A stretch of 64,000 bases of DNA from the NCBI GenBank assembly GCA_016946835.1, contig JACVTC010000080.1, positions 296,501 to 360,500 on the forward strand. The letters run 5' to 3'. A program made the translations under genes and the position numbers. Source of the stretch: Neocallimastix lanati (nom. inval.). Lineage: Eukaryota; Neocallimastigomycota; Neocallimastigomycetes; Neocallimastigales; Neocallimastigaceae. Shown piece by piece: positions 28,701-41,092 of this stretch. A model generated the notes under the pieces. That model was not told where the DNA came from and did not search any database. It worked only from the letters and a program-made list of their open reading frames with translations. Each line of letters opens with the position of its first letter. Positions within the stretch are counted from its first letter, which is position 1.

Positions 28701-30008
28701 AACCGGAAAATTGTTAATGATACCATGAAAAGTACCATAACCCTCAAAGGTACAGGTGGTGTTGTTGGCACATCGTAGAACCATCTTGTTTGGAACGAAA
28801 TTAGAAAGTAAAGACTTATCCCTTGTGATGTGTTCACAAGCACCGGTGTCAAGGGTCCATAGAGATGACTTGGTGTTTGTCACATGATCAATACCATTTT
28901 GTGTAATTGGATCACGTGAATATTGGTCACAATTTTGACACAAAACATTTAAGTTTTGTCCTGGAGAAACGTTTCCAATGTTAAACTCAGAAGTTTCTAG
29001 AAGGTCACGTGCAAACTTAAAATTATGTTCGTGATCCATAAAATGACTGTCCATGGTGGCTGGTTCGAGACTATCCATGTCGTCTTTGAACTTGTTATTA
29101 ATGTCTTCATAAGATAGGTTCTTGGATTTTTCAATATTGCTAAGATTTTTCTTGTAATTCTTCTTCTTCTTGGAGTGATTTCCCTTGGTCTTCAGATTGT
29201 AACGGCATTCCTTGGTGGTGTGTCCGGTTATATCGCAGATATAACAAAACTTCCTTTTGTAATCATTGATATTATCAAGGTCCATTGGGTCGACCCTGAC
29301 TTCGTTAACTGTCGGATTATTTTTAGGTTTATTGATGTTTCTTTTCGATTTGTAGTTGTAAAAAGTAACAGTGTCCTTAATTTCATTATAAAATGCAGTC
29401 GGGTCAATATTAGCTCTAGGCTTGAATTCTTTAGCAAGATCTCTTGGAAAGGCTTCTTGCATAATAATTAATTTTTCAAGATTATTAATACGTAGATTTG
29501 TGTCGTCTAACACATTAAAAATTTCAACAATTTCATTTAGAACGTCCATTACGTTTTGAACGTTCTTAGCCTTGAGATTATATATTCTGGCTAATAAGAG
29601 GCTATATTTTTCCTCTTCATCCCGATGATAGAGAAATTCTAATTTCTCGATTTTTTCTCGGGGATTATTAATGTTCTGAATGTACGTAAGTACTTTTTCA
29701 GTCACATTGGAGATAATAATTGAATTTACAGTGGCCTCTTTGGCTTCTGCCTCTTCCACTGTTTGGCGTATTCCTTGGACGATATTTCGCTGACGGGCAA
29801 GAGCTTCGTCATCCCTTTGATCTTGAGATAACTGGGCCAATCGAGCAGCTTCATTCGCAGCATCGCGGAGGTCACTTCTTGCGTTATTGACTACATCAAT
29901 AGTAATGTAGTCACTAAGTCTTTCAGAGCGTAAGTGGCTGGAAAGAAGAAGAAACCATTGATTGTAGTTTCTTCCATTAAGCTTAATTCCCAAATCGTAT
30001 TTAGTCAT
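25797..30008 (-). CDS. Copia gag-pol polyprotein, 1403 aa, intact
   Basis: One frame holds the whole copia order. A gag region covers about 1-250, with a CCHC zinc knuckle at 255-268 (CYICDITGHTTKEC). The aspartic protease has LDTGA at 386-390. A GAG-pre-integrase HHCC region lies at 520-555. The integrase core has Asp577, Asp640 and Glu676, with 35 residues between the last two as in the DD35E family. The integrase tail ends near 800. Reverse transcriptase spans about 940-1170 with YVDDML at 1096, and RNase H has DADFAGD near 1256 and STAEAEY near 1294. Integrase before reverse transcriptase defines Ty1/copia rather than Ty3. No stop or frameshift separates gag and pol, so both come from one frame. 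The start is the first ATG after the leader. The GC content is higher than that of neighbouring intergenic DNA. Confidence 0.95.
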   Translation of the reverse strand: MTKYDLGIKLNGRNYNQWFLLLSSHLRSERLSDYITIDVVNNARSDLRDAANEAARLAQLSQDQRDDEALARQRNIVQGIRQTVEEAEAKEATVNSIIISNVTEKVLTYIQNINNPREKIEKLEFLYHRDEEEKYSLLLARIYNLKAKNVQNVMDVLNEIVEIFNVLDDTNLRINNLEKLIIMQEAFPRDLAKEFKPRANIDPTAFYNEIKDTVTFYNYKSKRNINKPKNNPTVNEVRVDPMDLDNINDYKRKFCYICDITGHTTKECRYNLKTKGNHSKKKKNYKKNLSNIEKSKNLSYEDINNKFKDDMDSLEPATMDSHFMDHEHNFKFARDLLETSEFNIGNVSPGQNLNVLCQNCDQYSRDPITQNGIDHVTNTKSSLWTLDTGACEHITRDKSLLSNFVPNKMVLRCANNTTCTFEGYGTFHGIINNFPVTLNRVLYSKNVNKNLISGIKLASEGILFSTGTIDNKTFVKLSSSKDNSTLGYFYNQDNIIRIPILQGSNNLSNLEDNNNSDLQLWHNRLGHFYNKDIFTYLSDHNTLVNNCPECSICKLKRSPHNKIPPRASDNLEVIHSDIVGPLETSVTGKKYFISFIDEHCRKSWTFLLKEKSEATNVIIYFFKYLFNHFNNYSVKYFKSDNAKEYKNKKVLKFCKQNGIIKSFSPPYNPQNNGIAERFNQTIINCIKTILFKANLNIKFWDFALVYATILYNITPHSSIQNNIPNELFYCKRVNLSKIKVFGCIAYHNNLQDKASKLNENSDKGIFLGIDTFSNSYIIINCRSHKVVSTREATFFEDKFTDLPEFSRDSDHTLFVNLPFDLNSPSEHNSMFGDAFPVYESRDEVNINSTKVSQNDVEKGLHNISIPFDIQSRVVYNLDWTRAQSSFHDSDMVLSITTSPPLTFRMAMNSADKDKWIQAIYDELDNLYSNNIMTFVQKVPEGSTVITTKWVFNIKLNDQNLIEKYKARLVARGFNQKEGIDYELTYSPTLNSDSIKLIIALAAKLKWNIHQLDIKAAYLNANLDKVIYTTIPPGDANYKKGFWRLNKALYGLKQSGRQWYETISSFLTQNGFDKLKSEPCIFKKYSKANLLCIIGLYVDDMLITGTIQEINDIVNKIKLKFKISKSGNINYILGIKIEFYNNSYYISQKNFIENLLNNYNIKNIKKCKTPCTGVNNKLNNDPNFDITVYKSAIGSLIYLAKSTRPDISFAVHYASRNCENPKLSDWKKVLNIFKYLNSTKNFKIKYDGLGDINAYCDADFAGDTKDRKSTSGCLILMGKSAISWHSKKQSVVATSTAEAEYISTSECTKKVLWIRNILEELFNYNHSVTIFTDNMASKKSIENGEVNTKLKHIAIKYHFNRDNIINRKIKLMYKNTEEMLADVLTKNVNGPKMKKFTDKIFSEN

Positions 30009-30047
30009 TGTTTTGCAGAAAAATAAAAATGTTTTCTTAATCTCAGA

Positions 30048-30062
30048 ATGAGACTCTTAATC
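30048..30062 (-). promoter_or_regulatory. Candidate primer-binding site, matching the anticodon arm of tRNA-Lys(CTT)
   Basis: Element strand GATTAAGAGTCTCAT begins immediately after the 5' LTR. Its complement, atgagactcttaatc, reads as the anticodon stem-loop of tRNA-Lys(CTT): stem gag, loop with ctctt, then aatc. It lacks the TGG start expected for a primer using a full tRNA 3' end. It resembles copia and Ty5, which prime with a half tRNA cut in the anticodon region, though those use initiator Met. Confidence 0.65.
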
Positions 30063-30316
30063 TATTATTTAATTAAAGTTATTTTATTTAAAATATATTT
30101 TATTTATTTATTTATATATGAAAATATATAAAGGTAATTACAAAGATTTAAAGAGAAAATTTACATGTATTTATACTAATTATGTGGCTTGTTCTAGACT
30201 AAAATTAATTTATACATTAATTTATACATTTGATTTAAATCATTGTTTTATATTATTATTTATATTTTTAAATTATTCATTTATTAAATTTTGTTTCTAG
30301 ATTAGATATAATAGCA
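30063..30316 (-). repeat. 5' LTR of intact copia element
   Basis: 254 bp, identical by eye to 25483-25736. It should carry the element's promoter and poly-A signal. The 60-residue open frame present in both copies is the LTR itself, not a gene. Confidence 0.93.
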
Positions 30317-30576
30317 GTTATAACCATTAATAGAGTCTTTCCAAATGCCAAATTGGTAGTACAATTTAAATTGATTTTGTATTTTTTTAAATTTGTTAAT
30401 AAACTTCCACAATTGCACCAAAACCATAATTTCAAGTTGATTCTGTATTACCATTTTGAGTTGTACAATTATTATTATTATTATTATTATCATAATTATT
30501 AATACAATTAATATTATCTATGTAATTAATAGTAATTAATATCATGGTTAGATTTTTTAATCATTATTTTCATTTT
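30317..30576 (-). pseudogene. Outer copia element, segment between gag and integrase
   Basis: A minus-strand frame containing FGIWKDSINGYN runs up to the target site of the inserted element. On the far side (below 25482) the outer element resumes with a frame leading into the pre-integrase relic. This continuity is what shows that the intact element is nested. Confidence 0.5.
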
Positions 30577-30854
<278 letters not shown>

Positions 30855-31329
30855 GAAATTTTTATTTAATTTTATTTCTATCATTTTAATAATTGTTTAG
30901 ATTATTAATAGATTTATTTAAATTATTAAAAATTCAATGATATCTAGACTTCAATTTTCATAATTTATTCTATATGAAAATATAATACATTTACGTCTTT
31001 ATTATATTCTTATTTTCATTATTATTAATATAATTATTAAGATTTTTACAATTTTTATTATAATTTTTATTCTATAATTTTTATTATTATTTTTATCATA
31101 AATTATTATTATTATTTATTATTATTAATTATTATTATTATAATTATTGAAATTTTTATTTAATTTATTTTTATCATTTTTGATTTATTATTTTCAATAT
31201 TATTAATCTAATTATTACGATTTTTATAATTTTTTAGTTTTATTATTATCATAATTTTTGATTTTGCTATTATTATAATTATTATTATTAAATTTATTAT
31301 TATAGCTTTTTTATTATTATTGTTAAACT

Positions 31330-32085
31330 TAGATATATTCATGGTTCCATTCGTTCTTCCGTCGTAATAATACTAGTTAATTGACCTTGTTATCTACAGA
31401 TGTGGCAATATTTGATAGGATTTCTTTTTTCTTTGGAAATTGTTTTGTTTGTGGCTTATTTCTGTGTACCTTATATTAAATACTAAATATAATTTGTGAT
31501 AATTACTATAATTAATTATAATTAATATATAATTAATTATTATATTGTGGCTTGTTTATCTAGATTTGATAAAATTCATAATAATTTATATCTGCTTTGG
31601 CAAGAAAGCAATATGTAATTCTTTTGATAATCCTATAAGCATATGCTGGACCTTGTCGTTTTCACTTATATCATAATTAGTATTTTTTGGTATGTTAAAA
31701 AATGTTCAACACATCAGATAAATATTTTAAAACTTCCATATTGTTACATGGCTTCATAGTTTACAATTACTCGATTAATTTTTCAATAGTTTGTTCATCT
31801 TCTTAGTTAATCTCTACCAATTTCTTGATCATATTATGAGCAGATTCCAAATCTTTGATATCTTTATAAACTGATTCATCGACAGACTTAATAATAATAG
31901 CCCCAACCTTTGAATTATTTTTTATCAATTTCTGCAAAGTTTTCATCATTTTTATTGGCATCATTAGAAACATTAAAAAAGACGTAGTTAGAGAAGTCTT
32001 TAGCTTTCAAAATGTTAGCATGTTAACTTTTTCCACATTTTGAGATTGGGACCCTTGTAAACGAAACATTCAGTATTGTCAGTCA
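31330..32085 (-). pseudogene. Copia gag relic
   Basis: From an ATG near 32077 the frame reads MTDNTECFVYKG, then continues with stops and frame changes through VGAIIIKSVDESVYKDIKDL and an N-MEVLKYLSDVLNIF segment, comparable in position to VMDVLNEIVEIFNVL of the intact gag. A CHIC fragment near 31400 may be the start of the zinc knuckle. Broken beyond expression. Confidence 0.65.
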
Positions 32086-32092
32086 TTTTCAA

Positions 32093-32107
32093 ATGAGATT
32101 CTTAATC
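32093..32107 (-). promoter_or_regulatory. Primer-binding-like site of outer copia element
   Basis: GATTAAGAATCTCAT on the element strand differs by one base from the site of the intact element and lies just before the gag relic. It supports the placement of the outer 5' LTR above 32107. Confidence 0.6.
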
Positions 32108-32246
32108 AATAAAATATTATTTATTAATTAATATAATTTTATAATTTATAGAATATAAATAAATGATTAACAAAGATTTAAGTACAGATAAAATTACATG
32201 TTTTTTTTATATTTAATTGTTATATATATATATTAATTTATATATA

Positions 32247-32470
32247 ATTTTTATTTATAATATTTATTATTTAATATTTATTAATTTTTATTTACAATAT
32301 TTATTATTTAATATTTATTAATTTTTATTTACAATATTTATTATTTAATATTTATTAATTTTTATTTACAATATTTATTATTTAATATTTATTAATTTTT
32401 ATTTACAATATTTATTATTTAATATTTATTAATTTTTATTTACAATATTTATTATTTAATATTTATTAAC
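32247..32470. repeat. 37-bp tandem repeat, about 6 copies
   Basis: Units containing acaatatttattatttaat repeat every 37 bases (acaat at 32294, 32331, 32368, 32405, 32442), with a variant first copy. It lies at or beyond the outer copia 5' LTR. Confidence 0.9.
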
Positions 32471-33748
<1,278 letters not shown>

Positions 33749-36178
33749 TTACATCTTTTCATGGAAGGTACGAGCAATAACTTCCTTCTGTTGGGCTGGA
33801 GTTAATTTAACAAAGTTGACAGCGTAACCAGAAACACGAATGGTTAAGTTTGGATAGTTTTCTGGGTGAGCCATTGCATCTTCTAAGGTTTCACGCTTAA
33901 GAACATTAACATTAAGATGATGGGCTCCTTTAGTGAAGTAACCATCTAATAAGCCAGAAAGATTACCTTGACGTTCTTTTAATGATTTACCAATGGTATT
34001 TGGAACAATTGAAAAAGTATTAGAGATACCATCCATGCATGAATCATATCTAACCTTAGCAACAGAAGAAAGTGAAGCAACAGCACCAGAGAATTCACGG
34101 CCATGCATTGGATTACAACCTGGAGCAAATGGTTGACCTGCCTTACGACCATCTGGAGTAGATCCTGTCTTCTTACCATATACAACGTTAGAAGTAATGG
34201 TAAGAATAGAAAGAGTATGCATAGCACCACGATAGGTTGGGGTCTTTCTTAATTTAGTTATAAGTTTGTCAGTAACAGTACGAGCGAAGAAATCGACACG
34301 ATCATCATCATTACCGAATTTTGGGAATTCACCTTCAACCTTAAAGTCAACGGTTAAGCCAGTCTTTGGATCACGAATTGGAGTAACCTTAGCATATTTA
34401 ATAGCTGAGAATGAATCAGCAACAACAGAAAGACCAGCAACACCAAAGGCCATAAGACGACGAACATCAGTATCATGGAGAGCCATTTGAAGGGATTCAT
34501 AGCAGTATTGGTCATGACAGAAGTGGATGACATTCATAGTATTAACATAGAGCTTGGCAATCCAATCCATAGCCTTATCGTAGGTTTCCCACATCCAATC
34601 AAATGGAATTGGTCCCTCTGGAACTGGACCGAAGTCTGGACCAACTTGTTTACCAGTTCTTTCATCCTTACCATGATTGAGAACGTAAAGCATAAGCTTG
34701 GCAAGGTTACAACGAGCACCAAAGAATTGCATATCCTTACCAATTCTCATAGCAGAAACACAGCAGGCAATACCATAATCATCACCAAATCTAGCAGACA
34801 TAAGAGCATCCGATTCATATTGAATGGAAGAGGTATCAATAGAAACTTTAGTGGCGAAATCTTTGAAGTTCTTTGGAAGAGCCTTATTCCAGAGAACTGT
34901 AATATTTGGTTCTGGAGCTGGACCTAAGTTGTAGAGAGTATTAAGAACACGGTAGGAAGTCTTAGTTACTAAGGTACGACCATCACTACCCATACCACCA
35001 AGAGACATGGTAACCCAAGTTGGATCACCAGCGAATAAGTCGTTGTATTCTGGAGTACGTAAGTGACGAGCGAAACGTAACTTTAAGATAAGGTTATCAA
35101 TAATTTCTTGTGCTTCAGATTCAGTGATAACACCATTCTTTAAATCATTTTCAAAGAAGCAATCAAGGAAGGCATCTACACGACCAAGAGACATAGCAGC
35201 ACCATCTTGTTCCTTAATAGAACCTAAGTAACCAAAGTAAACGAATTGAGTAGCTTCTCTAGCATTCTTAGCTGGCTTTGAAATATCAATACCATAGGTC
35301 TTGGCCATTTGAGTAAGTTGCTTAAGTGCTTTGATTTGATCAGCAACTTCACCAATTAATTTCATGGTTGGTTCATCCATTTGACCTTTTTGTAATTCAA
35401 CCTTATCTTTCTCCTTTTGAGCAATAAGACGGTCAGTACCGTAAAGTGCAACACGACGATAATCACCAATGATACGACCACGACCGTAACCATCTGGTAA
35501 ACCAGTCATAATGGCGTTGGAACGACCAGCTCTCATTTCCTTGGAGTAAATATCAAAGACAGCAGTGTTGTGAGTCTTACGGTAGTCAGTGAAAATGTGT
35601 TCAACTTCCTTATCCATTGGAACATTTACAGCCTTGAGAGCATTTTTAACCATATTAACACCACCAAATGGCTTAATAGCTCTCTTAAGTGGAACATCAG
35701 TTTGGTAACCATAGATAACTTCGTTTTCTTTATCAAGGTAACCTGGCTTGTGAGAAGTAATAGTAGATGGAGTATGTGGGTCAACATCATATAAACCACC
35801 ATTAGCACGTTCCTTAGCTAAGTATTCTTCGGCCTTAGCAAAAAGTTTCTTGGTCTTTTCGGTTGGACCAGCAAGGAAAGATGCATCACCTTCATAAGGA
35901 GTATAATGCTTCTTAATCCAACCTTCAACATCAATATTACTTTTAGCAGCGGCATCATTAGTAATACATGGAGCTTGAGTAGAGTAATTCTTAGCTTGAA
36001 CGGATTGTAAGGATGATTTCTTTGAAGACTTAGTACTAAGGCCAATAGTAGTCTTTATTGGAGAGGTATGAAGAGAACGAGCGACTCTAGAACCTGATAC
36101 CTTAGAAACTGCAACAGCAGAAACTGAAACAGACTTAACAACAGCGTTGTTTACTTGAGTTAATGTTAAACTTTCCAT
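33749..36178 (-). CDS. PFL: Pyruvate formate-lyase (formate C-acetyltransferase), organelle-targeted form
   Basis: Cleaves pyruvate with CoA to acetyl-CoA and formate, a core step of mixed-acid fermentation in anaerobic fungi. The single-exon 809-residue frame keeps the catalytic pair Cys472-Cys473 in GIACCVSAM and the C-terminal glycyl-radical loop RVSGYAVNF with Gly784. These correspond to Cys418/419 and Gly734 of the E. coli enzyme, which is 760 residues. The first ~75 residues are extra: Ser/Val/Lys/Arg-rich, no acidic residue between Glu2 and about residue 75, with ARSLHTSP and KNYSTQAP resembling presequence cleavage regions, so import into hydrogenosomes is likely. The enzyme needs a radical-SAM activase, not present in this window. 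Codon use favours GGT, CCA and AAG, unlike the neighbours, as expected for a highly expressed gene. The start is the first in-frame ATG. Confidence 0.96.
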   Translation of the reverse strand: MESLTLTQVNNAVVKSVSVSAVAVSKVSGSRVARSLHTSPIKTTIGLSTKSSKKSSLQSVQAKNYSTQAPCITNDAAAKSNIDVEGWIKKHYTPYEGDASFLAGPTEKTKKLFAKAEEYLAKERANGGLYDVDPHTPSTITSHKPGYLDKENEVIYGYQTDVPLKRAIKPFGGVNMVKNALKAVNVPMDKEVEHIFTDYRKTHNTAVFDIYSKEMRAGRSNAIMTGLPDGYGRGRIIGDYRRVALYGTDRLIAQKEKDKVELQKGQMDEPTMKLIGEVADQIKALKQLTQMAKTYGIDISKPAKNAREATQFVYFGYLGSIKEQDGAAMSLGRVDAFLDCFFENDLKNGVITESEAQEIIDNLILKLRFARHLRTPEYNDLFAGDPTWVTMSLGGMGSDGRTLVTKTSYRVLNTLYNLGPAPEPNITVLWNKALPKNFKDFATKVSIDTSSIQYESDALMSARFGDDYGIACCVSAMRIGKDMQFFGARCNLAKLMLYVLNHGKDERTGKQVGPDFGPVPEGPIPFDWMWETYDKAMDWIAKLYVNTMNVIHFCHDQYCYESLQMALHDTDVRRLMAFGVAGLSVVADSFSAIKYAKVTPIRDPKTGLTVDFKVEGEFPKFGNDDDRVDFFARTVTDKLITKLRKTPTYRGAMHTLSILTITSNVVYGKKTGSTPDGRKAGQPFAPGCNPMHGREFSGAVASLSSVAKVRYDSCMDGISNTFSIVPNTIGKSLKERQGNLSGLLDGYFTKGAHHLNVNVLKRETLEDAMAHPENYPNLTIRVSGYAVNFVKLTPAQQKEVIARTFHEKM

Positions 36179-36378
36179 TTTTTATTTTTTTTTTTTTTTT
36201 ACTTTTTTTTTATTGAAAATTAAAAATTTGTATTATATATTATTTAAATACTTATAGAATCTTTCTTTTATTAGGTATAAAGAATTACTTTTAATTCTTA
36301 ATATTTTAAATCAAATTATAATATAACGAATAATGACAAAAAAAATTTTTTTAAAGAAAATTTGTTCAATTTATATAT

Positions 36379-36424
<46 letters not shown>

Positions 36425-38893
36425 TTAATTATATAAATATACATTTAGGAATTCTTCACTAAATTTTTTTATTATATATATTTATATTAATATATTAACA
36501 AAAATTTTTTTTAAAATTAGCCGTTGAAATTTTTTTTTTTTTTTTTTTTTATTTTTCGTGAAAAAAACCTTTAATTAAAATATTATATACAAACTTTATT
36601 TTATAATAAATCAAAAAATTTTTATTGCTTATTATTATTATATAATAATTTTAATAAAAAAAAATTTGAAATATAAATATAGTAAATGAATATGTGGATA
36701 AAACAGGAATTATATTAATTATCCTTAAATAAAATTTTATTACATAACAAAATTACATATAATTTAATGAATATTTATAATATTTTATTAATATTTTAAA
36801 TTGGCATAATATTAATTTAATAATTATAAATAATAAATAAATAATAAATAATATATAATATATAATAAATAATAAATAATAAATAAAAATATTATTAATA
36901 TTTTAATATAATTAATAGTAGTTCAGTCCATTTATTATAACTTTTTGTTAAATTTTAATTTACAATACACTAAATTAATATAATATTAAATAAAAATGAA
37001 AAATTTTATATCTGAATATAATTTAAGTTTATCTTGTTATCTTAAATAGAAAATCTTTATTTTAATTATGTAAATGTAAATATTAATTTTTAAGAAAGGA
37101 CACATAATTATTTATATTAAATTATAAATTTATAAGAACCACTTTATATATTTAGAAATTTTTATATTATACATTTTAATATGCTTTACTATATAATATT
37201 CTATCTAACTATTTATATCTATTGTATTATTTTTCATATTCGAAAAAAGTATTAATAATTTTTAAATATATTAATCATTATAAGTTTAAATTAATATAAA
37301 AATATATAAATATCATACAAAAAAAAAATTAGAATAAAAAATAATGAAGAAAAATTAATTCAATTTATAAATAACAAATAACATTAATTAAAATAACTGT
37401 TATATTATTATATAAATTATAATATTTTTCTAATAATAATATATTAATTGTTATAAATTTGCTTTTGTCTAAGACTTTTGTATTAAATGTAATAATATTT
37501 TAATAGTGATATTTTAATTGTGATGCTATAATTATATTTTTGTATATTTAATCAAAAAAATAAATACTATTTTAATAAAATTACTGTATTTAATTAAATG
37601 AAATTATATTAATTATTTTATATAAATTTTTAAGATCAATTTTTTTTTTTTTTAAAATTATGTAATTTCTTAAAAATATCTATTTAATATTTAATATACG
37701 AGATTTATAAAATATTTAATAAGGAATTTAGAAATGCTCTAACCCTTATTTTTAAAATGTAAATGGAAATTTTTCCTAATGATTTTTCATAATTCCATAT
37801 AAATTTACTATTAAAAACATCCATTAATAAAAAAAAATATATTTTAATTGGTTAAAATTAAAATATAGTCATATAGACTAGCAATAAAATTATTAAGATT
37901 TTTACATATTCATATATTAATATGTTAATATTTAAGAATATTTAAAAAAGTTTTAATATATTCAATCTTTTTTTTTTTTATTATAATATTTAAAAATTAC
38001 TAAAAAAAAATACTAATGTTGACTTGAGCATATTAATATTGATAAAAAAAATTTTAATTCAATATATTCTAACCCTTAATTCAATATTAAATTGAAATGG
38101 AATTTTTTCCTAAAAATTTTTCATTATATTAACATAATCCTTTGAAATATTTGGAACAATATAAATTTTTTCTAAATAATAAAACTAATAAAAAAAATAT
38201 TTCATATAAATTTGAACATATTAATACACACAGAAAAAATAATTACGTTAATTATATATTAATTATATAAACTTATATATATATATAATCATATTAGTGA
38301 TTAAAATAGTATTTGATATTTTCAATATTTTTTATTTATATTTAATCTAAGTATATTTATAAATGTTTTTATTTGTTTACAAATCATAAAAATTATACGT
38401 TCATTTTATTATATATTATTAATTAAATATGTATATAAGATTAGGGAGACTGCATTACGCCAATTTTCACGTGATATATCTAAATATGTGGCTATAGCTA
38501 TATTATGCTACATAATATTATTTTATTGTATTATTTTGTTATTTCAATTTTTAAATTAATTATTAAGTGAATAATTAAATAAATCATATAATGGTTAGAT
38601 TTTATGATTTTAATTCTTTTATTTAAATGCTATTAATAAAAAAATTATATAAAAATATAAATGTTATTAAAAATATAAATATTATTAATAATTCTTTTAT
38701 TTAAATGTTATTAAAAAAAATAATAATTATAATGATAAAATATTAATTATAGAGATGTATTTGAATATTTATTTAAACTGTATAAATTTAATAAACTTTA
38801 TAAATTAAATTTTTGAATGACAGAATTCTGAATATTTCGTTTGGTCATTCCTCATTTCTTAATTATTTATTATGGAATAAAGTTTATATTATA
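36179..38893. other. Intergenic AT-rich DNA, no gene seen
   Basis: It starts with the presumed promoter of the PFL gene, including a poly-T run at 36187-36200 and a poly-A run at 36380-36418. Two diverged copies of a segment (tctaacccttat... tttttcctaa.gatttttca) occur at about 37737-37800 and 38066-38130. A short GC-richer patch at 38445-38515 (gagactgcattacgccaatt) has no identifiable origin. Confidence 0.55.
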
Positions 38894-39941
38894 TTATTTA
38901 TTATTTAAATCAGTTAAGCAATCGAACCACAAATTAATAGTATTATTTCTATCACATTTAGCATCAATTAACTTGGTTTCAATATTTTTATAGCGTTCAA
39001 TTAAGACACTGATTTCATTAGCTTTATTTATTGCTCTTTTTTTTTTTTTTTATTTTCCAAATTCCTCTTATTTTTCTTTGATAATCATAATATGGTAAAT
39101 GTTCAAGTTCATTTAATTTATCTATTAATTCATAATAAGATGGTTTTGTTGGAAATAAATTATTTAAATAACAATTGAGTAATTCTGCAATTATAATATT
39201 ATTGTTACATGTATTAGCATTTTTTTTTTTTAATTTTTCAAATAATATTTTATATGTTTCTTGTTCTTTATTTTTTAATATTGCAAAAGAAGTAGTGTAA
39301 AAACTATTTAATCCTTTAGCGTAAGTTCTTGTAATAAATATTTGATAACTAAATTTAGGGGCAATAAAAAATGTACCATCAACAAATATATCATCATTAT
39401 ATTCCCTAAATAATTTTACTTGAAAAGGGGATTGAAAAATTATTAAATTAGAATTTTTTTGAATATCATAATATTTTCACCTCTCTTTGTTTTATAATAT
39501 TTAGATTCATTAGGAATTTCAGCAAATGTTGTTACATTGGATGATAGTTTTTTTATTTTAATTTCTTGATACTTTGGATTTAATTGAATTATATTCTGAA
39601 TATATAAATCTCATTTCTTTAGAAATTTTATTATATAGAGGTTTTATTTTTATACCAAAAGGAATTGAACTTTTTTCAATTCCATCTTTAATTTTATGTT
39701 TCATTATAGATAGAGATACATCGTATTCTTTTTCAGGATGATTATGTAAACTATCATATTTTAATATTTCTTTCTTATCATTTAAAAAAATAAAAGATTT
39801 ACATTTATTTCGGTACATTTATAAACTTCGGAATTATCTTTTCTTATATATGAAAAATTAAATTTAATATTTTTTATTAATAATAATTTATTTTTTTTCT
39901 TTGTTAGACTCACTTACATCAATAATTATATTTTCTTCCAT
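38894..39941 (-). pseudogene. FLYWCH/MULE-type transposase-like gene, broken
   Basis: From an ATG at 39941 the frame reads MEENIIIDVSESNKEKK and stops. The sequence then continues in shifted frames: a FLYWCH-like zinc-finger region (CKSFIFLNDKKEILKYD, LHNHPEKEYD) at 39818-39700, then, after another shift near 39470, the transposase start DIFVDGTFFIAPKFSYQIF with a candidate first catalytic Asp. Later parts (LLNCYLNNLFPTKPSYYELI; NLWFDCLTDLNNK) reach a stop at 38894. At least three frameshifts are needed. The DDE middle section seems missing, since no second Asp region is visible. The family name is from memory of FLYWCH plus MULE proteins in gut fungi. It is dead as a gene but well preserved, so decay is fairly recent. 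Confidence 0.7.
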
Positions 39942-40087
39942 TTCTATATTTTTATAAATATTTTTTAATTATGTAATTAGAATTATTATATTAATTATCC
40001 AATATTATTCTTAATACTAATTTTGAGAAATTAGTTTTTCAATTATTTGTAAAAAAAAATAAATAAATAAATAAATAAAGAATGCAA
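39942..40087. other. AT-rich flank of the broken transposase gene
   Basis: No clear terminal inverted repeat is recognisable by eye. AAAT units begin at 40050. Confidence 0.4.
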
Positions 40088-40670
40088 TAATATAAGTATA
40101 CAAAATAAAATAAAATAAAATAAAATAAAATGAAATAAAATAAAATAAAATAAAATGAAATAAAATAAAATAAAATAAAATAAAATAAAATAAATAGTAG
40201 AATATTAAATAAGAAAGTACAGATTGAATAAAATAAAATAAAATAAAATAAAATAAAATAAAATAAAATAAAATGAAATAAAATAAAATAAAATAAAATA
40301 AAATAAAATAAAATAAAATAAAATAAAATAAAATAAAATGAAATAAAATAAAATAAAATAAAATAAAATAAAATAAAATAAAATAAAATAAAATAAAATA
40401 AAATAAAATAAAATAAAATAAAATAAAATAAATAGTAGAAATTTAACTATAAAGTACAGATTGAATAAAATAAAATAAAATAAATAGTAGAAATTTAACT
40501 ATAAAGTACAGATTGAATAAAATAAAATAAAATAAAATAAAATAAAATAAAATAAAATAAAATAAAATAAAATAAAATAAAATAAAATAAAATAAAATAA
40601 AATAAAATAAAATAAAATAAATATTGAATGTAATAATATAAAAGTACAAGTATATAAAATAAAATAAATT
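40088..40670. repeat. (ATAAA)n satellite with conserved spacer
   Basis: Nearly 600 bases of AAATA pentamers, with occasional G substitutions, interrupted by spacers reading tagtagaa..ta..aaagtacagattgaata at about 40195-40230, 40433-40466 and 40485-40520. A shortened copy lies near 40625. Confidence 0.9.
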
Positions 40671-40914
40671 TTTATTATTATTTTTTATTAAAGAATATTA
40701 AAGACAATTTATTTTTAAAAATAAAATGTTTTATTTAATTATATATGTTAGAAAGCAAAAAAATCATTTATATTTAATGAGATTATTAACAATCATTAAT
40801 ATTGTTTTATATATTAAATTATATCATTAATTGTATTTAATTAAAATGTAAAAAATTTTCATTTCTAAAACATTGATCTATAATATTCTTTAATAAAAAA
40901 TAATATTAGATATT

Positions 40915-41092
40915 TATTTTATTTTATTTTATTTTATTTTATTTTATTTTATTTTATTTTATTTTATTTTATTTTATTTTATTTTATTTTATTTTATTTT
41001 ATTTTATTTTATTTTATTTTATTTTATTTTATTTTATTTTATTCAATCTAAATTTTATATTTATATTCTACTATTTATTTTATTTTATTTTA
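40915..41092. repeat. (TTTTA)n satellite, opposite orientation
   Basis: About 125 bases of TTTTA, then a spacer attcaatctaaattttatat...ttctactattta. This is the reverse complement of the array 250 bases to the left, so the two form a large imperfect inverted repeat. Confidence 0.85.

Larger units (their letters stand above)
25483..30316 (-). mobile_element. Intact Ty1/copia LTR retrotransposon (4834 bp, nested)
   Basis: Two 254-bp LTRs flank one uninterrupted gag-pol frame. The element is bounded by a 5-bp direct repeat gttat (25478-25482 and 30317-30321). A polypurine tract lies at 25737-25748 and a primer-binding site at 30048-30062. LTR copies look identical by eye, so the insertion is recent and the element may be active. 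Confidence 0.95.

Noticed and set aside
34266-34927. Plus-strand frames antisense to PFL
   Set aside because: Shadows of the strongly biased PFL coding sequence.
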